NCBI GenBank assembly: GCA_964526295.1
Contig: CAZGKW010000046.1
Coordinates: 1-31,807 of the forward strand
Reading direction: 5' to 3'
Length of the DNA stretch: 31,807 nucleotides
Source: CAZGKW01 sp964526295
Lineage (GTDB): Bacteria > Planctomycetota > Phycisphaerae > FEN-1346
The notes under the pieces are model-generated. The model was given only the letters and a program-made list of their open reading frames with translations. It did not search any database and was not told the DNA's origin. How positions within the stretch are numbered: the first letter of the stretch is position 1; each line of letters starts with the position of its first letter. Position numbers and translations under genes: made by a program. Positions 1 to 7,838 of the stretch are shown piece by piece.

Positions 1-195
1 AACGGGCACGGGCCGTACTGAATAATGTGCAATCTGCTTGATACACTACACTAGGTGGCCGAGGCAAGGACCGCAAGTCCGCCCACGCGCCAGATAGTGT
101 ACATTGGGAAAGTTCTTGCACTAGTGCCCACCGGATAATTGGCAAGAGCGCCCTGTCTGAACTCCCGTCCGAGACAAGCGTGTAGCGGATTTCTC
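1..195. other. window edge, no gene recognised
   Basis: This stretch lies downstream of the ATPase gene on the minus strand. It has lower GC than most of the window. I see no open frame with a ribosome binding site, no RNA gene and no clear terminator in it. Confidence 0.4.
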
Positions 196-1710
196 TCATG
201 CAGCGCTGCCCGGAAAAAGAATGAGTTGCTGCATATCTTCTCTGTCTGCAACGCGAGCTCGGCGTGTTTTCTGCTTAGACGTTCCGGCACTGGACGGATA
301 CTCATCTGTGATGCCAACAGGGTTGAGGTAGGCAAGCAGATTGCCACGCGAGATTGCTGTCGGTTTCTCCGGCGCCTTGGCGCGCCAAGTATCAGGGAGG
401 CAGCTAAAACTCAGACTGTTTTGGCGCCCTTCCTCTGTCGCGACCTCTTTGATTTCGGCAAGAAGCAGGCTGTCGTCAGGAACGTTCGAGACCACAACTG
501 GAGAATGGGTGTTGACAATAACTTGCCGCAACGGGTTGTCTGGCCCCGCGTCTTCTTCGGGATTCACGGCAATATCCTGCAACAGGCGCAGCATCGCGGG
601 AATGCGGGCCGGATGGATGCCGTTTTCCGGTTCTTCGAGGCACAGCAGGCCCTGGGGGGTGATCTCGAGTTCCAACACGGCTAGCGCCAAGAATCGCAAG
701 GTTCCGTCTGAAAGAGCCCTGGCAGGCAAAGGTGTGTTCTGGCGGTCGGCGATGTTCAGGGTAAGAAGTTCACGCTTCTCATCTCGATCCACGGAAACGG
801 TTCTTACGTCGTCGATCAACTCGGAAAGCCTGTTGGCAACAGCTTGGTATATCCGTTTCGGATCATTGGGCTCTTTCCGGGACTTGCCGCGCAAGTGGCC
901 GTTCTTGTGGGCAAGATGGTATAGCGCCGCAGGCAAGTGAGAGCCGTCGGCCTCAAGATGGGGCGGCGAGGTGAACTCATCTGGCTCGCGCAAGGCGGCT
1001 GGTTCCAGATGCAATAATCGCCAGGACTGCATTTCCGTTCGGGCAAGAAGAGCCGTGGGGCTTTCGGCGGCGTTCACGGCGGAAAGCACTGTTCTTGGAA
1101 GGTTTGCCGCCACGCGAGACACGGGCTTTCCTCGACTACCGCCATCTTGGTGCAACTTGATAATCCTATGGCCACCTTGTGTTCCGGTAGATATGAAATG
1201 CGGAGCACGCCGCGTCCCCGTGACCACTTTTCGGCGCCAGCGTCCCGCCTTATGGGGAAAAAGCAGATCCTTCGGGGCATCACCCAACTTGATGTGGCGC
1301 AATTCCTCACGCTCAATCTTAAGTGGGCCTCCCTCGCTTGCTGGGTCCTCCTGCCGATAGGAGAGTTCCAGAGAATACCGTAAGAACGTGATAGACGCCC
1401 TGGCGGGCTGACCCAGGTCGTCGCGGCCTTGCTGAGGGACGATCATTTCGACCTCAAACGACATGCGCGGGGCGTACTTCTCGCCCACATGGTGAAAAAG
1501 GCCTCGCACATCTACGCTTCTATGACCTTCTCGGACCGACGCGGCTGCTTCGGTGAGTGGCTTGCTGGCCAATGCACTCAGGAACTGGATTGCGTCAAAG
1601 AGATTTGACTTGCCCACCGCGTTCACGCCTGCAATGCACGTGAACGGGCCGAAACGCACGTCGACATCAACCAAGTTCTTGAAGCCGGTGACTTTAAGCC
1701 GGGTTAGCAT
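196..1710 (-). CDS. AAA-type ATPase of the RecF/SMC-like (AAA_21, COG4637-like) group
   Basis: A 504-residue predicted ATPase. The N-terminus has the RecF/SMC-type strand 'LKVTGFKNL' followed by a Walker A motif, GVNAVGKSN, at about residues 28-36. Near the C-terminus are an ABC-like signature (LSDGTLRFLALAVLE), Walker B (GLLCLEEPENGIHP) and a His switch (VNTHSPVVV). No nuclease (TOPRIM) domain is visible behind it, so it is not a full OLD-family nuclease. Such single-gene ATPases are often accessory and some belong to defence systems, but no partner gene lies beside it here, so the role is unknown. The ATG at 1710 is preceded by GGGAGAG at good spacing. A perfect 12-bp palindrome (1720-1731) abuts this ribosome binding site and could be an operator. 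Base composition is visibly less GC-rich than the genes from 4.3 kb onward, which suggests acquisition by transfer (inference). Confidence 0.85.
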   Translation of the reverse strand: MLTRLKVTGFKNLVDVDVRFGPFTCIAGVNAVGKSNLFDAIQFLSALASKPLTEAAASVREGHRSVDVRGLFHHVGEKYAPRMSFEVEMIVPQQGRDDLGQPARASITFLRYSLELSYRQEDPASEGGPLKIEREELRHIKLGDAPKDLLFPHKAGRWRRKVVTGTRRAPHFISTGTQGGHRIIKLHQDGGSRGKPVSRVAANLPRTVLSAVNAAESPTALLARTEMQSWRLLHLEPAALREPDEFTSPPHLEADGSHLPAALYHLAHKNGHLRGKSRKEPNDPKRIYQAVANRLSELIDDVRTVSVDRDEKRELLTLNIADRQNTPLPARALSDGTLRFLALAVLELEITPQGLLCLEEPENGIHPARIPAMLRLLQDIAVNPEEDAGPDNPLRQVIVNTHSPVVVSNVPDDSLLLAEIKEVATEEGRQNSLSFSCLPDTWRAKAPEKPTAISRGNLLAYLNPVGITDEYPSSAGTSKQKTRRARVADREDMQQLILFPGSAA

Positions 1711-1719
1711 CAGGTCTCT

Positions 1720-1731
1720 CCCTGATCAGGG
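1720..1731. promoter_or_regulatory. perfect palindrome overlapping the ATPase ribosome binding site
   Basis: CCCTGATCAGGG is a perfect 12-bp palindrome. On the minus strand its last GGG runs into GAGA to form the likely Shine-Dalgarno sequence, just before the ATPase start at 1710. It may be a repressor site or may be chance; only position and symmetry support it. Confidence 0.3.
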
Positions 1732-1890
1732 TCGGCGGCTGCGCCGCAGGACGGCGCTATCATGCTAGTGACGAACGCTGTCGCCCGCAAGGGTGTTCGC
1801 TGCGGAAGGCTTCAAGCTGTATCTGTGCAACTGGGGCACCTCTTATACTTCTCATCCCCAGTTGTGCTGACGTGTAGTGCCGGTAAACGC

Positions 1891-1926
1891 AAAAAAACGC
1901 CCGGGCCCTTTCGGGAGCCCGGGCGT
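1891..1926 (-). terminator. rho-independent terminator of the PEP-CTERM gene
   Basis: On the minus strand a perfect 10-bp stem (1926-1917 pairing with 1906-1897, ACGCCCGGGC) with a 10-base loop is followed by seven T (1897-1891). It lies 25 bases past the stop codon of the PEP-CTERM gene at 1951, the classical intrinsic terminator arrangement, and separates that gene from the ATPase gene downstream. Confidence 0.9.
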
Positions 1927-1950
1927 CGTACCGAAACTCCGCCGGCCCGC

Positions 1951-2709
1951 CTATCGCCGGCGGCGGAGGTAGCCCGCCAGGGCCCCGACGGCCATCAAGA
2001 GGCCGCCCGCCGTCAACGGCTCGGGTATGACGTGGTTGCCGTTGGTGCCGCCCGTCGTGTCCGGCACCAAGATATGGAAGGTCGCTGCGGGATTGTCCAG
2101 GTCCGCCAAACTGTCGTTGATGTCGGGCGAGACGAAGCCCTTATTGTAGACCGCGTTCGGATCGGGCACGCCGCCTCCCGCCTTGATAAAGAAGTCGCCC
2201 GGCGTAGGGTCTTTCGTCGAGAAGAAGCTCCAGTTCATGCTGAACGTCTCATCATCGGGGGGCACGAGCCGCAGGCCGAAGACGTCGGTTGGCATCCCGT
2301 GGTTGCCGCTCGCGACTTTCTGAAGTGCCGGAGGCTCGTCATCCTCGAACGTCGCTCCCGTAAGGGCGGCAAAGTCGTCCTCAGTCAGGCCGGGAGAGGT
2401 CTCGAGTATAATGTGGGTGACGGCCTTCATGAGCTTCCCGCCGGGGTTCGTCACATCGAGGTCGTACGTGTACTTCCACGGGAAGCCGGGCTGGCTGAGG
2501 TCCTCGTTGGTCACAGTCCAGGAGAACGTGATGGTGAAGCTCGGCCACGTCAGCCCCTCCACGACGAGGCCGTCCGACGCATCAGCAGGCGGTACGTAGC
2601 TCAAGGTGTGGTTGGGACCCGTGTACGTGATGGCCTGTACGCCCGCCGGCGCCAGAAGAAAGGCGCCGAGCACAACGACCGGCAAGAACGTCCGAGTTGA
2701 GCTTCGCAT
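1951..2709 (-). CDS. PEP-CTERM sorting-domain protein
   Basis: A secreted protein of 252 residues. The ATG at 2709 is chosen because it gives a normal signal peptide (MRSSTRTFLPVVVLGAFLLAPAGVQA) directly; the open frame further upstream is Arg/Pro-rich and unlikely to be translated. The C-terminus (VIPEPLTAGGLLMAVGALAG then YLRRRR) is a textbook PEP-CTERM signal: a PEP motif, a hydrophobic helix and a basic tail, recognised by an exosortase. Members of this family are exported and processed at the envelope, often in organisms that make exopolysaccharide. The middle part is a beta-rich domain with no recognisable catalytic motif. The gene is monocistronic, with its own promoter (2859-2886) and terminator (1891-1926). 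No exosortase gene lies in this window. Confidence 0.88.
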   Translation of the reverse strand: MRSSTRTFLPVVVLGAFLLAPAGVQAITYTGPNHTLSYVPPADASDGLVVEGLTWPSFTITFSWTVTNEDLSQPGFPWKYTYDLDVTNPGGKLMKAVTHIILETSPGLTEDDFAALTGATFEDDEPPALQKVASGNHGMPTDVFGLRLVPPDDETFSMNWSFFSTKDPTPGDFFIKAGGGVPDPNAVYNKGFVSPDINDSLADLDNPAATFHILVPDTTGGTNGNHVIPEPLTAGGLLMAVGALAGYLRRRR

Positions 2710-2858
2710 TCTCTGCCCCCCCGCCTGTGGCGGAAACGGTCCCTTGTCCCTCGCATGACAGCGCAGGTCGGGGGGCGCGGAACATGCGCCGACACGGAAA
2801 TGCACGTGCGCCTGGCGCACGGCCTACACTGGCCGTGCACCCGCACCGACCCACGTAC

Positions 2859-2886
2859 AGTATAGCGCGCTTTCGGCCGGGGGCAA
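2859..2886 (-). promoter_or_regulatory. sigma-70-type promoter for the PEP-CTERM gene
   Basis: Read on the minus strand: -35 TTGCCC (2886-2881), a 16-base spacer, -10 TATACT (2864-2859). Transcription would start near 2852, leaving about 140 bases of leader before the ATG at 2709. The TTGCC-type -35 recurs at other promoters in this window. Confidence 0.5.
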
Positions 2887-3188
2887 ACGCTTATCGGACG
2901 GCTATGGCACGATTCCGGGGCCGCGGCAGGCCCCAACCGGCCCTCGGGGGGCCCCTGATGCCAAAGGGCCACTTGTGCGGAGGAGGGGCCTGGCGGTTCG
3001 TCGGCACGCACAAGCCATTGCCGGACATAGAGTTACGTTGTCTCGCCGCCGCCTGACGGCCGCCGGAGTGGGCCTTGCGCAAGAGGTGCTCGGGGGCCCG
3101 GCCCTGGGCGACCCAGTCGAAGACCGGCCACGCGACGACGATCCGCGTGAAGAGGACCGTGCGGCCCGCGAGGAGCGCCTTCATCCGC
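2887..3188. other. intergenic, no gene recognised
   Basis: Between the PEP-CTERM promoter and the methyltransferase remnant I see no convincing gene. A minus-strand open frame ends here (start about 3184) but its protein matches nothing I know and may be further debris of a decayed gene. Confidence 0.35.
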
Positions 3189-3334
3189 TCGCCCGCGGTC
3201 GTAGGTCATCGAGACGACGACCGGCAGATCGGGCGCCCCGCGGCGGGCGGCAGGCCCCGGGCGGCGAGCTCGGTGCCCGTCGCCCCGTCGGCAATCAGGT
3301 AGCCTTGCGAGGCGAGGGCGGCCTTCCAGACCAT
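3189..3334 (-). pseudogene. remnant of a homocysteine S-methyltransferase-type gene
   Basis: The ATG at 3334 has a good ribosome binding site (AGGAG, six bases spacing) and begins a protein whose 'LIADGATGTELAARGLPP' matches the first strand of homocysteine S-methyltransferase/methionine synthase N-terminal domains. About 20 codons later, in another frame, comes 'LPVVVSMTYDRG', which matches a later strand of the same barrel. In intact members these elements are more than 100 residues apart and the zinc-binding cysteines follow near the C-terminus; here the middle and the C-terminus are missing. I infer a gene with a large internal deletion plus a frame change. It lies 49 bases downstream of the NYN gene on the same strand. 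The call rests on two short motifs. Confidence 0.5.
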
Positions 3335-3383
3335 GTTGGGCTCCTGGGAGGGGGCCGGTTTGGGTTGTACCAGAGGCCGGCCT

Positions 3384-4131
3384 CTACTCCTGGCCGAGTT
3401 GCACGTCGCGAACCTCGTCGGCGTGTTCGATCAGTTCGGGATGCGGCTTGAGGCCCAGAGGAACCAGGACCACCTGAACGCCTTCCCGGCGAGCGAACTT
3501 CATTGCCGGAATGAAATCGCTGTCGGCCGTGACCAACGCGATACGCTGCACGATGCTCCGGCTTGCCAGCCATGCGACGTCGAGGCCGATCTTGATGGTC
3601 AACCCGCTTCTGTCGGATTTCGGGCCGGATGATACGGCTGACGACCTGTGCCAAGGCATGGTCGTCATTGTCGGGCCGCCTCTTGCGGTCGACGAGTCCG
3701 AGCCTCTCGAGCGACTCAAGGTGGAGGCGGATGTCGATCTCAAGGCAGTCTCGATCCGGACCGAGGCGCGAGGTTGTGCTGCCGAGCAGCGCCTTGGCGG
3801 CCCTGGGATTGAGCCCCCATCCGATGAAATCGATCTGGCCCCGCCTGAAGGCCACGTGGTCCTTGCGGGCGAGGCTGTCCAGCAGAGACTTCATCCGCTT
3901 GGCGGTCGGGCTCTTCCCGAAGTCGATGCGCGTGTTGAGCAGGGGATTCCTGTCCGGCCGTTCCAAAGGAAGGCAGTCATAGTAGTAGATGCGGAACAGC
4001 TCCTCCTGGTCGCCTTGGATGGCCTCGGACAGACGGAGGATGTCGTTCGCCGAGGGGTGGCGGTTTCCGAGGAGCCGGTACAGGCGCTTCCGGACGAAGC
4101 CGCCATCGTGGAGGATCGCTATCGTCTTCAC
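3384..4131 (-). pseudogene. NYN-domain protein gene with a single frameshift
   Basis: Two overlapping frames together make one protein of about 248 residues, the usual size of NYN (PIN-like ribonuclease) proteins. The first frame begins at the GTG at 4131 with 'KTIAILHDGGFVRKRLYRL', the N-terminal strand with an acidic residue. It runs to '...IIRPEIRQK'. The second frame continues 'GLTIKIGLDVAWLAS', then 'RIALVTADSDFIPAMKFARR', which carries the conserved Asp pair, and ends at 3384. The frames join if the base at 3606 (next to a CCC run) is one extra base. NYN proteins are thought to act on RNA; here the role is unknown. The break could be a real mutation or an assembly error. Without correction the first frame would read on to 3295 into an Arg-rich tail. 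Confidence 0.8.
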
Positions 4132-4136
4132 AAAAA

Positions 4137-4177
4137 GTATCCCCTTCCCACATTGGATACTCGGCGTAGGAAGGGGA
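4137..4177. promoter_or_regulatory. competing inverted repeats ahead of the NYN gene
   Basis: TCCCCTTCC (4140-4148) is a perfect inverted match to GGAAGGGGA (4169-4177). Overlapping it, GTATCC (4137-4142) pairs with GGATAC (4155-4160). The two stems exclude each other, and the minus-strand copy AAGGGG is the likely ribosome binding site of the GTG at 4131. This could be a translational switch or operator; there is no evidence beyond the pairing. Confidence 0.25.
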
Positions 4178-4296
4178 CATGGTTGTCCGGTGCTTCTTGA
4201 CCTTCAATCGAACTATCGCCCGACAAGCGCCGCCGGTCAAGCAGAAATCGCAAGCCCCCCGGCTGGCTCTGGGCGCCTTTCGCGTCGCCTTCCGCG

Positions 4297-6129
4297 CTAT
4301 TCGACCGTCACGCTCTTGGCCAGGTTCCGCGGCTTGTCGACCGCGCAGCCGCGCATCACGGCCACGTGGTACGCCAGGAGCTGCAAGGGCACGACGTTGA
4401 CGATCGGCTGAAACGGCTCGGGGACGTCCGGGACGGGCAGGACGTGGTCGGCGAGGCGGTTGATTTCGTTGTCGCCTTCCGTGACGAGGGCGATGAGCTG
4501 GCCCCCGCGGCTCTTCACCTCCTCCATGTTCGAGAGGACCTTCTCGTACTGGAGGCCCCGGTTCGCCAGGAACACGACGGGCATTTCCTCGGTAATCAGG
4601 GCGATGGGTCCGTGCTTCATCTCGGCGGCGGGCAGGCCCTCGGCGTGGACGTAGCTGATCTCCTTGAGCTTCAGGGCCCCCTCCAGGGCGACCGGGTAGT
4701 TGTAGCCCCGGCCCAGGTAGAGCCAGTTGGGGCAGTCTTTGTAGGCCTGGGCCACCTTCTCGATGGCCGGGTTCAGCTCGAGGACCTTCCGCACCAGCTC
4801 GGGCGTTCGCTGGAGGTTCTGGATGATCTCGGCGGCCTGGTAGGGAGCGAGGTGCCGCCGCCGGCCCATGAAGACGGCCATCATCAGGAGCACCTCGAGC
4901 TGGCTGCTGAAGGCCTTCGTCGAGGCCACGCCGATCTCCGGCCCGCAGTGCAGGTACACCCCGGCGTCGGTCTCTCGGGCGATGGTCGACCCGACGCAGT
5001 TGACGATCCCGAGGACGAGGGCCCCCTTGAGCCGGGCCTCGCGCAGCGCGGCCCGGGTGTCGGCGGTCTCGCCGCTCTGGCTGATGGCGATGACGACCGT
5101 TCCCTCGTCGATGATGGGGTTGCGGTAGCGGAACTCGCTGGCGTAGTCGACCTCGGTGGGGATCCGCACCAGGTCCTCAAACAGGTACTCGCCGACGAGG
5201 CCGGCGTGCCAGGCCGTCCCGCAGGCCGTGATGATGATCCGCCGGAGGTGCGTCAATTGCCGGCCGACGTCCTGGATGCCGCCCAGGCGGACCTCGCCGG
5301 CGTCGGGGTCGAGCCGTCCGCGGAGGGTGTCGCCGAGGCTCTCGGGCTGCTCCATGATCTCCTTGAGCATGAAGTGGGGGTAGCCCTTCTTCTCGATCTG
5401 TTCCAGGGACCATTCGACCTGCTCGATCTGCTTGTGGGTGGGGATGGCGTCGATGGTGCTGGTCTGAAGCGTCTCGCGGCCGATGATGGCCATCTCGTTG
5501 TCTTCGAGGAAGATGACGTTCGTGGTGTGCTCGATGATGGCCGAGGCGTCGCTGGCGACGATGTACTCGTCCTCCCCCACGCCGACGATCAGCGGCGAGC
5601 CGTTGCGGGCGGCGATCATGACGTCGGGCTCGTCGGCGTGGATGACGGCGATGCCGTAGGCGCCGCGGACCTCCTGGAGGCCCGCCTGGACGGCCTTCGC
5701 GAGGTTCCCTTCGTAGTACCGGGCGAACAGGTGGGCCAGCACCTCCGTGTCGGTGTCGCTTCGGAACTCGACGCCGTCCTGCTCCAGGAGCTGCCTCAGG
5801 GCCGACCAGTTCTCGATGATCCCGTTATGGACGACGGCGAGCTTTCCGGAGGCGTCCGTGTGAGGGTGGGCGTTGACGTCGTTCGGGGCCCCGTGGGTGG
5901 CCCAGCGGGTGTGGGCGATGCCGAGCGTCCCGCCGGTGTCCTGCCCTTCGACGAGGGCCTCCAGGGCGCTGATCCGCCCCCGCGTCTTGGCGAGGAACAG
6001 ACGCCCGTCGTAGTCCTGCTGGAGGGCGACGCCGGCCGAGTCGTACCCCCGGTACTCCAGCCGTTTCAGCCCCTCGACGAGGATGGGGTACGCCTGCTTG
6101 CCGCCGAGATAGCCCACGATTCCGCACAT
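4297..6129 (-). CDS. glmS: glutamine--fructose-6-phosphate aminotransferase (isomerizing)
   Basis: A 610-residue GlmS, full length. It makes glucosamine-6-phosphate from fructose-6-phosphate and glutamine in the cytoplasm, the first step toward UDP-GlcNAc. The protein starts MCGIVGYLGG with the catalytic Cys2 exposed after Met removal. The class-II glutamine amidotransferase domain (about 1-220) contains RLEYRGYDSAG, TRWATHG and the HNGIIEN motif. Two SIS isomerase domains follow, with ITACGTAWHAG and ISQSGETADT, and the conserved C-terminus ends DKPRNLAKSVTVE. The ATG at 6129 is preceded by AGGAG at seven bases. I looked for a glmS ribozyme in the roughly 300 bases upstream and saw no matching core. 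The gene reads toward the NYN gene but leaves 165 bases between them. Confidence 0.98.
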   Translation of the reverse strand: MCGIVGYLGGKQAYPILVEGLKRLEYRGYDSAGVALQQDYDGRLFLAKTRGRISALEALVEGQDTGGTLGIAHTRWATHGAPNDVNAHPHTDASGKLAVVHNGIIENWSALRQLLEQDGVEFRSDTDTEVLAHLFARYYEGNLAKAVQAGLQEVRGAYGIAVIHADEPDVMIAARNGSPLIVGVGEDEYIVASDASAIIEHTTNVIFLEDNEMAIIGRETLQTSTIDAIPTHKQIEQVEWSLEQIEKKGYPHFMLKEIMEQPESLGDTLRGRLDPDAGEVRLGGIQDVGRQLTHLRRIIITACGTAWHAGLVGEYLFEDLVRIPTEVDYASEFRYRNPIIDEGTVVIAISQSGETADTRAALREARLKGALVLGIVNCVGSTIARETDAGVYLHCGPEIGVASTKAFSSQLEVLLMMAVFMGRRRHLAPYQAAEIIQNLQRTPELVRKVLELNPAIEKVAQAYKDCPNWLYLGRGYNYPVALEGALKLKEISYVHAEGLPAAEMKHGPIALITEEMPVVFLANRGLQYEKVLSNMEEVKSRGGQLIALVTEGDNEINRLADHVLPVPDVPEPFQPIVNVVPLQLLAYHVAVMRGCAVDKPRNLAKSVTVE

Positions 6130-6349
6130 GATCGCACTCCTGTCAGCGGCACCGGCGCCGGACCTTCGACCTTGGGGTGGCCTTCTCCTTATCGTCCATC
6201 GGTCGCCGCAGGCTTAACGAGGGGCCAATCTGTCGTGAGAGCGCCGAGGGCGGCCGGCCCGCCGGGCCCCGGTCGGGAGGGGTCGTGTCGCCCTAAGCAT
6301 ACCCGCGCTTTGCCCCCGAGACAAGCGCGGGATAGGACCGCCGCGACCC

Positions 6350-6378
6350 TCGACCTGGACGGCCGGCCGTGCTAGACT
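6350..6378 (+). promoter_or_regulatory. candidate promoter for the lipoprotein gene
   Basis: -35 TCGACC (6350-6355), a 17-base spacer, -10 TAGACT (6373-6378); each box matches four of six consensus bases. The start site would be near 6385, about 45 bases before the ATG at 6429. It lies in the divergent spacer between glmS and this gene. Confidence 0.35.
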
Positions 6379-6428
6379 CGACGCTCGTCGAACGGCGAAC
6401 CTGTTGGCGGGTTCGGAGGCGAAGCCCC

Positions 6429-7073
6429 ATGACCGTCGGGCGGTCCAAGAAGCGTCTCGCAGGCGCCGTTGTGGCGGCGCTGCTCGCGGCCGGGTGTATT
6501 CAGACCACCACCGACGTGCCCGAGGTGTTCCGGGAGCCGGACCTGCCGGTCGAGGCGCCCAGCGGCCCGGCCTGGTGGGACTGCGCGACGTTCCGCCTGG
6601 CCCGCGAGGGCAAGGTCAGGATCGTCCTCTTTCGCACCCTCGGCCAAAGCCCCGGGGCGGCGCCCCCGAGGCTTGATGAGAACACCGGGGCCGCGTCGCC
6701 TCCCGCCCCACCGTCGATGCCTGCCGCCTTCGAGTATCTGTACTTCGAGTTGCCCGAGCGGCCCCGTGCCGGCTGGGCCCGTCAGGACGACCTCCCGGCG
6801 TGGCGATGGGTCCGCCTGAGGCAGGCCGACGGCCGGCCCTACGACCGGGTGTGGCGGGGCGAGGAGGGCAAGGCCACCCTCCGATTCGGCGTCCTGAAGG
6901 AGTCGCTCCGGGCCGACCTCCGCGTCGTCATGCGGCCCGTCGGCGGCGACGGCATGGCCCACATGCTCGGCGGGACGGTCGTCCTGGCGGAGGACGTCGT
7001 GCGGACCCAGGGCTATGCGAACGCGTACAACCCGAAGCTCGAGGCCCTGCTCGCCAGGGGCGCCTCGAAGTAG
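6429..7073 (+). CDS. predicted lipoprotein of unknown function
   Basis: A 214-residue protein. The ATG at 6429 gives MTVGRSKKRLAGAVVAALLA then AGC, a basic n-region, a short hydrophobic core and a lipobox with Cys23, so it is probably lipid-anchored outside the inner membrane. An in-frame upstream start would put 20 extra residues before the signal and is less likely. The mature part begins with a Pro/Glu-rich tether and then a mixed alpha/beta region with several Trp and Arg residues ('YLYFELPERPRAGWARQDDL'). I recognise no family. It is transcribed away from glmS, and is followed by repeat hairpins, not by a coupled gene, so its context says little. Confidence 0.7.
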   Translation: MTVGRSKKRLAGAVVAALLAAGCIQTTTDVPEVFREPDLPVEAPSGPAWWDCATFRLAREGKVRIVLFRTLGQSPGAAPPRLDENTGAASPPAPPSMPAAFEYLYFELPERPRAGWARQDDLPAWRWVRLRQADGRPYDRVWRGEEGKATLRFGVLKESLRADLRVVMRPVGGDGMAHMLGGTVVLAEDVVRTQGYANAYNPKLEALLARGASK

Positions 7074-7078
7074 CCTCC

Positions 7079-7170
7079 GCGCGGCGGGTCTCTGCCCCCG
7101 CCGCGGTCGCACCGGGCGGGGATAGGTTTTGCGCGGCGGGTCTCCGCCCCCGCGGCGGTCGCACCGGGCG
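7079..7170 (+). repeat. tandem pair of 40-bp repeats containing hairpins
   Basis: The 40 bases at 7079-7118 recur at 7131-7170 with only two differences. Each copy begins with a hairpin of one family: stem CGCGGCGGG (7080-7088) with CCCGCCGCG (7097-7105) and loop TCTCTGCC; in copy two the stem (7132-7140 with 7149-7157) has one mismatch and the loop is TCTCCGCC. They fill most of the gap between the lipoprotein and the JAMM-protein gene. Confidence 0.75.
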
Positions 7171-7171
7171 A

Positions 7172-7199
7172 GCGCGGTGGTCACGGAGAACCACCGCGC
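7172..7199 (-). repeat. hairpin repeat, family with TCTCCGTG loop (inverted copy)
   Basis: A perfect 10-bp stem, GCGCGGTGGT (7172-7181) with ACCACCGCGC (7190-7199). On the minus strand the 8-base loop reads TCTCCGTG, identical to the loop of the copy at 7811-7838. It ends 17 bases before the JAMM gene start, so it sits in that gene's leader and may affect its expression. Confidence 0.7.
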
Positions 7200-7215
7200 A
7201 AAGGACTTTCGCGCC

Positions 7216-7791
7216 ATGAAAGAAATCTACATCTCCGAGCAGGCCTTCCTGGGCCTCATCTTCGCCACGGCCGAGGTCTATCGCCGCGAGTGCTACGGCC
7301 TCATGTTCGGCTACGCCCTGGAGGAAAAGATCATCGTCGAGGGGGCCATCGCCTACCAGACGGCCGAACGGAAGTTCTCCGAGGTGGCCCTCTACGAACG
7401 CCAGGGCCGCGTCGTCCAGGGCATCATCTCGCGGTTCCCGAAGTACGAATATCTCGGCGAGTTCCACTCGCACCCGGACTACCGCGGCCGGGCGGGCCTG
7501 GTGGGCCTGACGCCCGACGACCTGGCGGACCTCCAGGAGCACGAGATCCACCTCGTCATCGCCATCAACCCGCGCCGCCGGGCCGTCCCCTGGAGCACGA
7601 ACGCCGACGGCACCCTCTCGGGCACCCTCGGCGACCATCATTTCCGCATCGGCGGCTACCACATCCGCTACCCGGCCGGCGACCGGACCGGCAGGAGCAA
7701 GCGAGCGGCGTCCCCCCGCCGGCCACCCCGCCCCCGCATCTTCCGGGCCCGCGTCTCCTGCCCCTACGCCGTCGGCCTCCTCAGCGGATGA
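7216..7791 (+). CDS. JAMM/JAB (Mov34/MPN) domain metalloprotein
   Basis: A 191-residue protein with a JAB/MPN fold. Glu25 (RRECYGLMFG) is the upstream acid, and 'GEFHSHPDYRGRAGLVGLTPDD' supplies the zinc histidines His84 and His86 and the acid Asp102. A Thr (99) stands where Ser is usual, and the spacer between the HSH and this Thr is a little longer than in typical members. Family members are metal-dependent isopeptidases or proteases that process ubiquitin-like or C-terminal tails; many bacterial ones are uncharacterised. No ubiquitin-like, E1 or E2 gene is nearby, so the substrate is unknown. The ATG at 7216 is chosen because the conserved fold starts there; the frame upstream lies in repeat DNA. 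The last 35 residues are Arg/Pro-rich and probably disordered. Confidence 0.82.
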   Translation: MKEIYISEQAFLGLIFATAEVYRRECYGLMFGYALEEKIIVEGAIAYQTAERKFSEVALYERQGRVVQGIISRFPKYEYLGEFHSHPDYRGRAGLVGLTPDDLADLQEHEIHLVIAINPRRRAVPWSTNADGTLSGTLGDHHFRIGGYHIRYPAGDRTGRSKRAASPRRPPRPRIFRARVSCPYAVGLLSG

Positions 7792-7807
7792 GCGGGGTCA
7801 GGGAAGT

Positions 7808-7838
7808 CTTGCGCGGTCGGTCTCCGTGCCGACCGCCC
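7808..7838 (+). repeat. hairpin repeat, family with TCTCCGTG loop
   Basis: Stem GCGGTCGG (7813-7820) pairs perfectly with CCGACCGC (7829-7836), and the loop is TCTCCGTG. Compared with the inverted copy at 7172-7199, several stem bases differ but pairing is kept, while the loop and the flanking GCGCGG are unchanged. It follows the JAMM gene stop by 20 bases. Confidence 0.7.

Noticed and set aside
4366..6375. A 669-codon plus-strand open frame opposite glmS
   Set aside because: It is the mirror of a perfectly conserved glmS gene and has no ribosome binding site or recognisable domain.
6130..6428. A glmS ribozyme or other riboswitch upstream of glmS
   Set aside because: I found no ribozyme core or known aptamer motif in this spacer.
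7216..7791. A bacterial ubiquitin-like (CBASS/Bil-type) defence operon around the JAMM protein
   Set aside because: No E1, E2, ubiquitin-like or effector gene is adjacent; the neighbours are a lipoprotein and an FAD oxidase with separate promoters.
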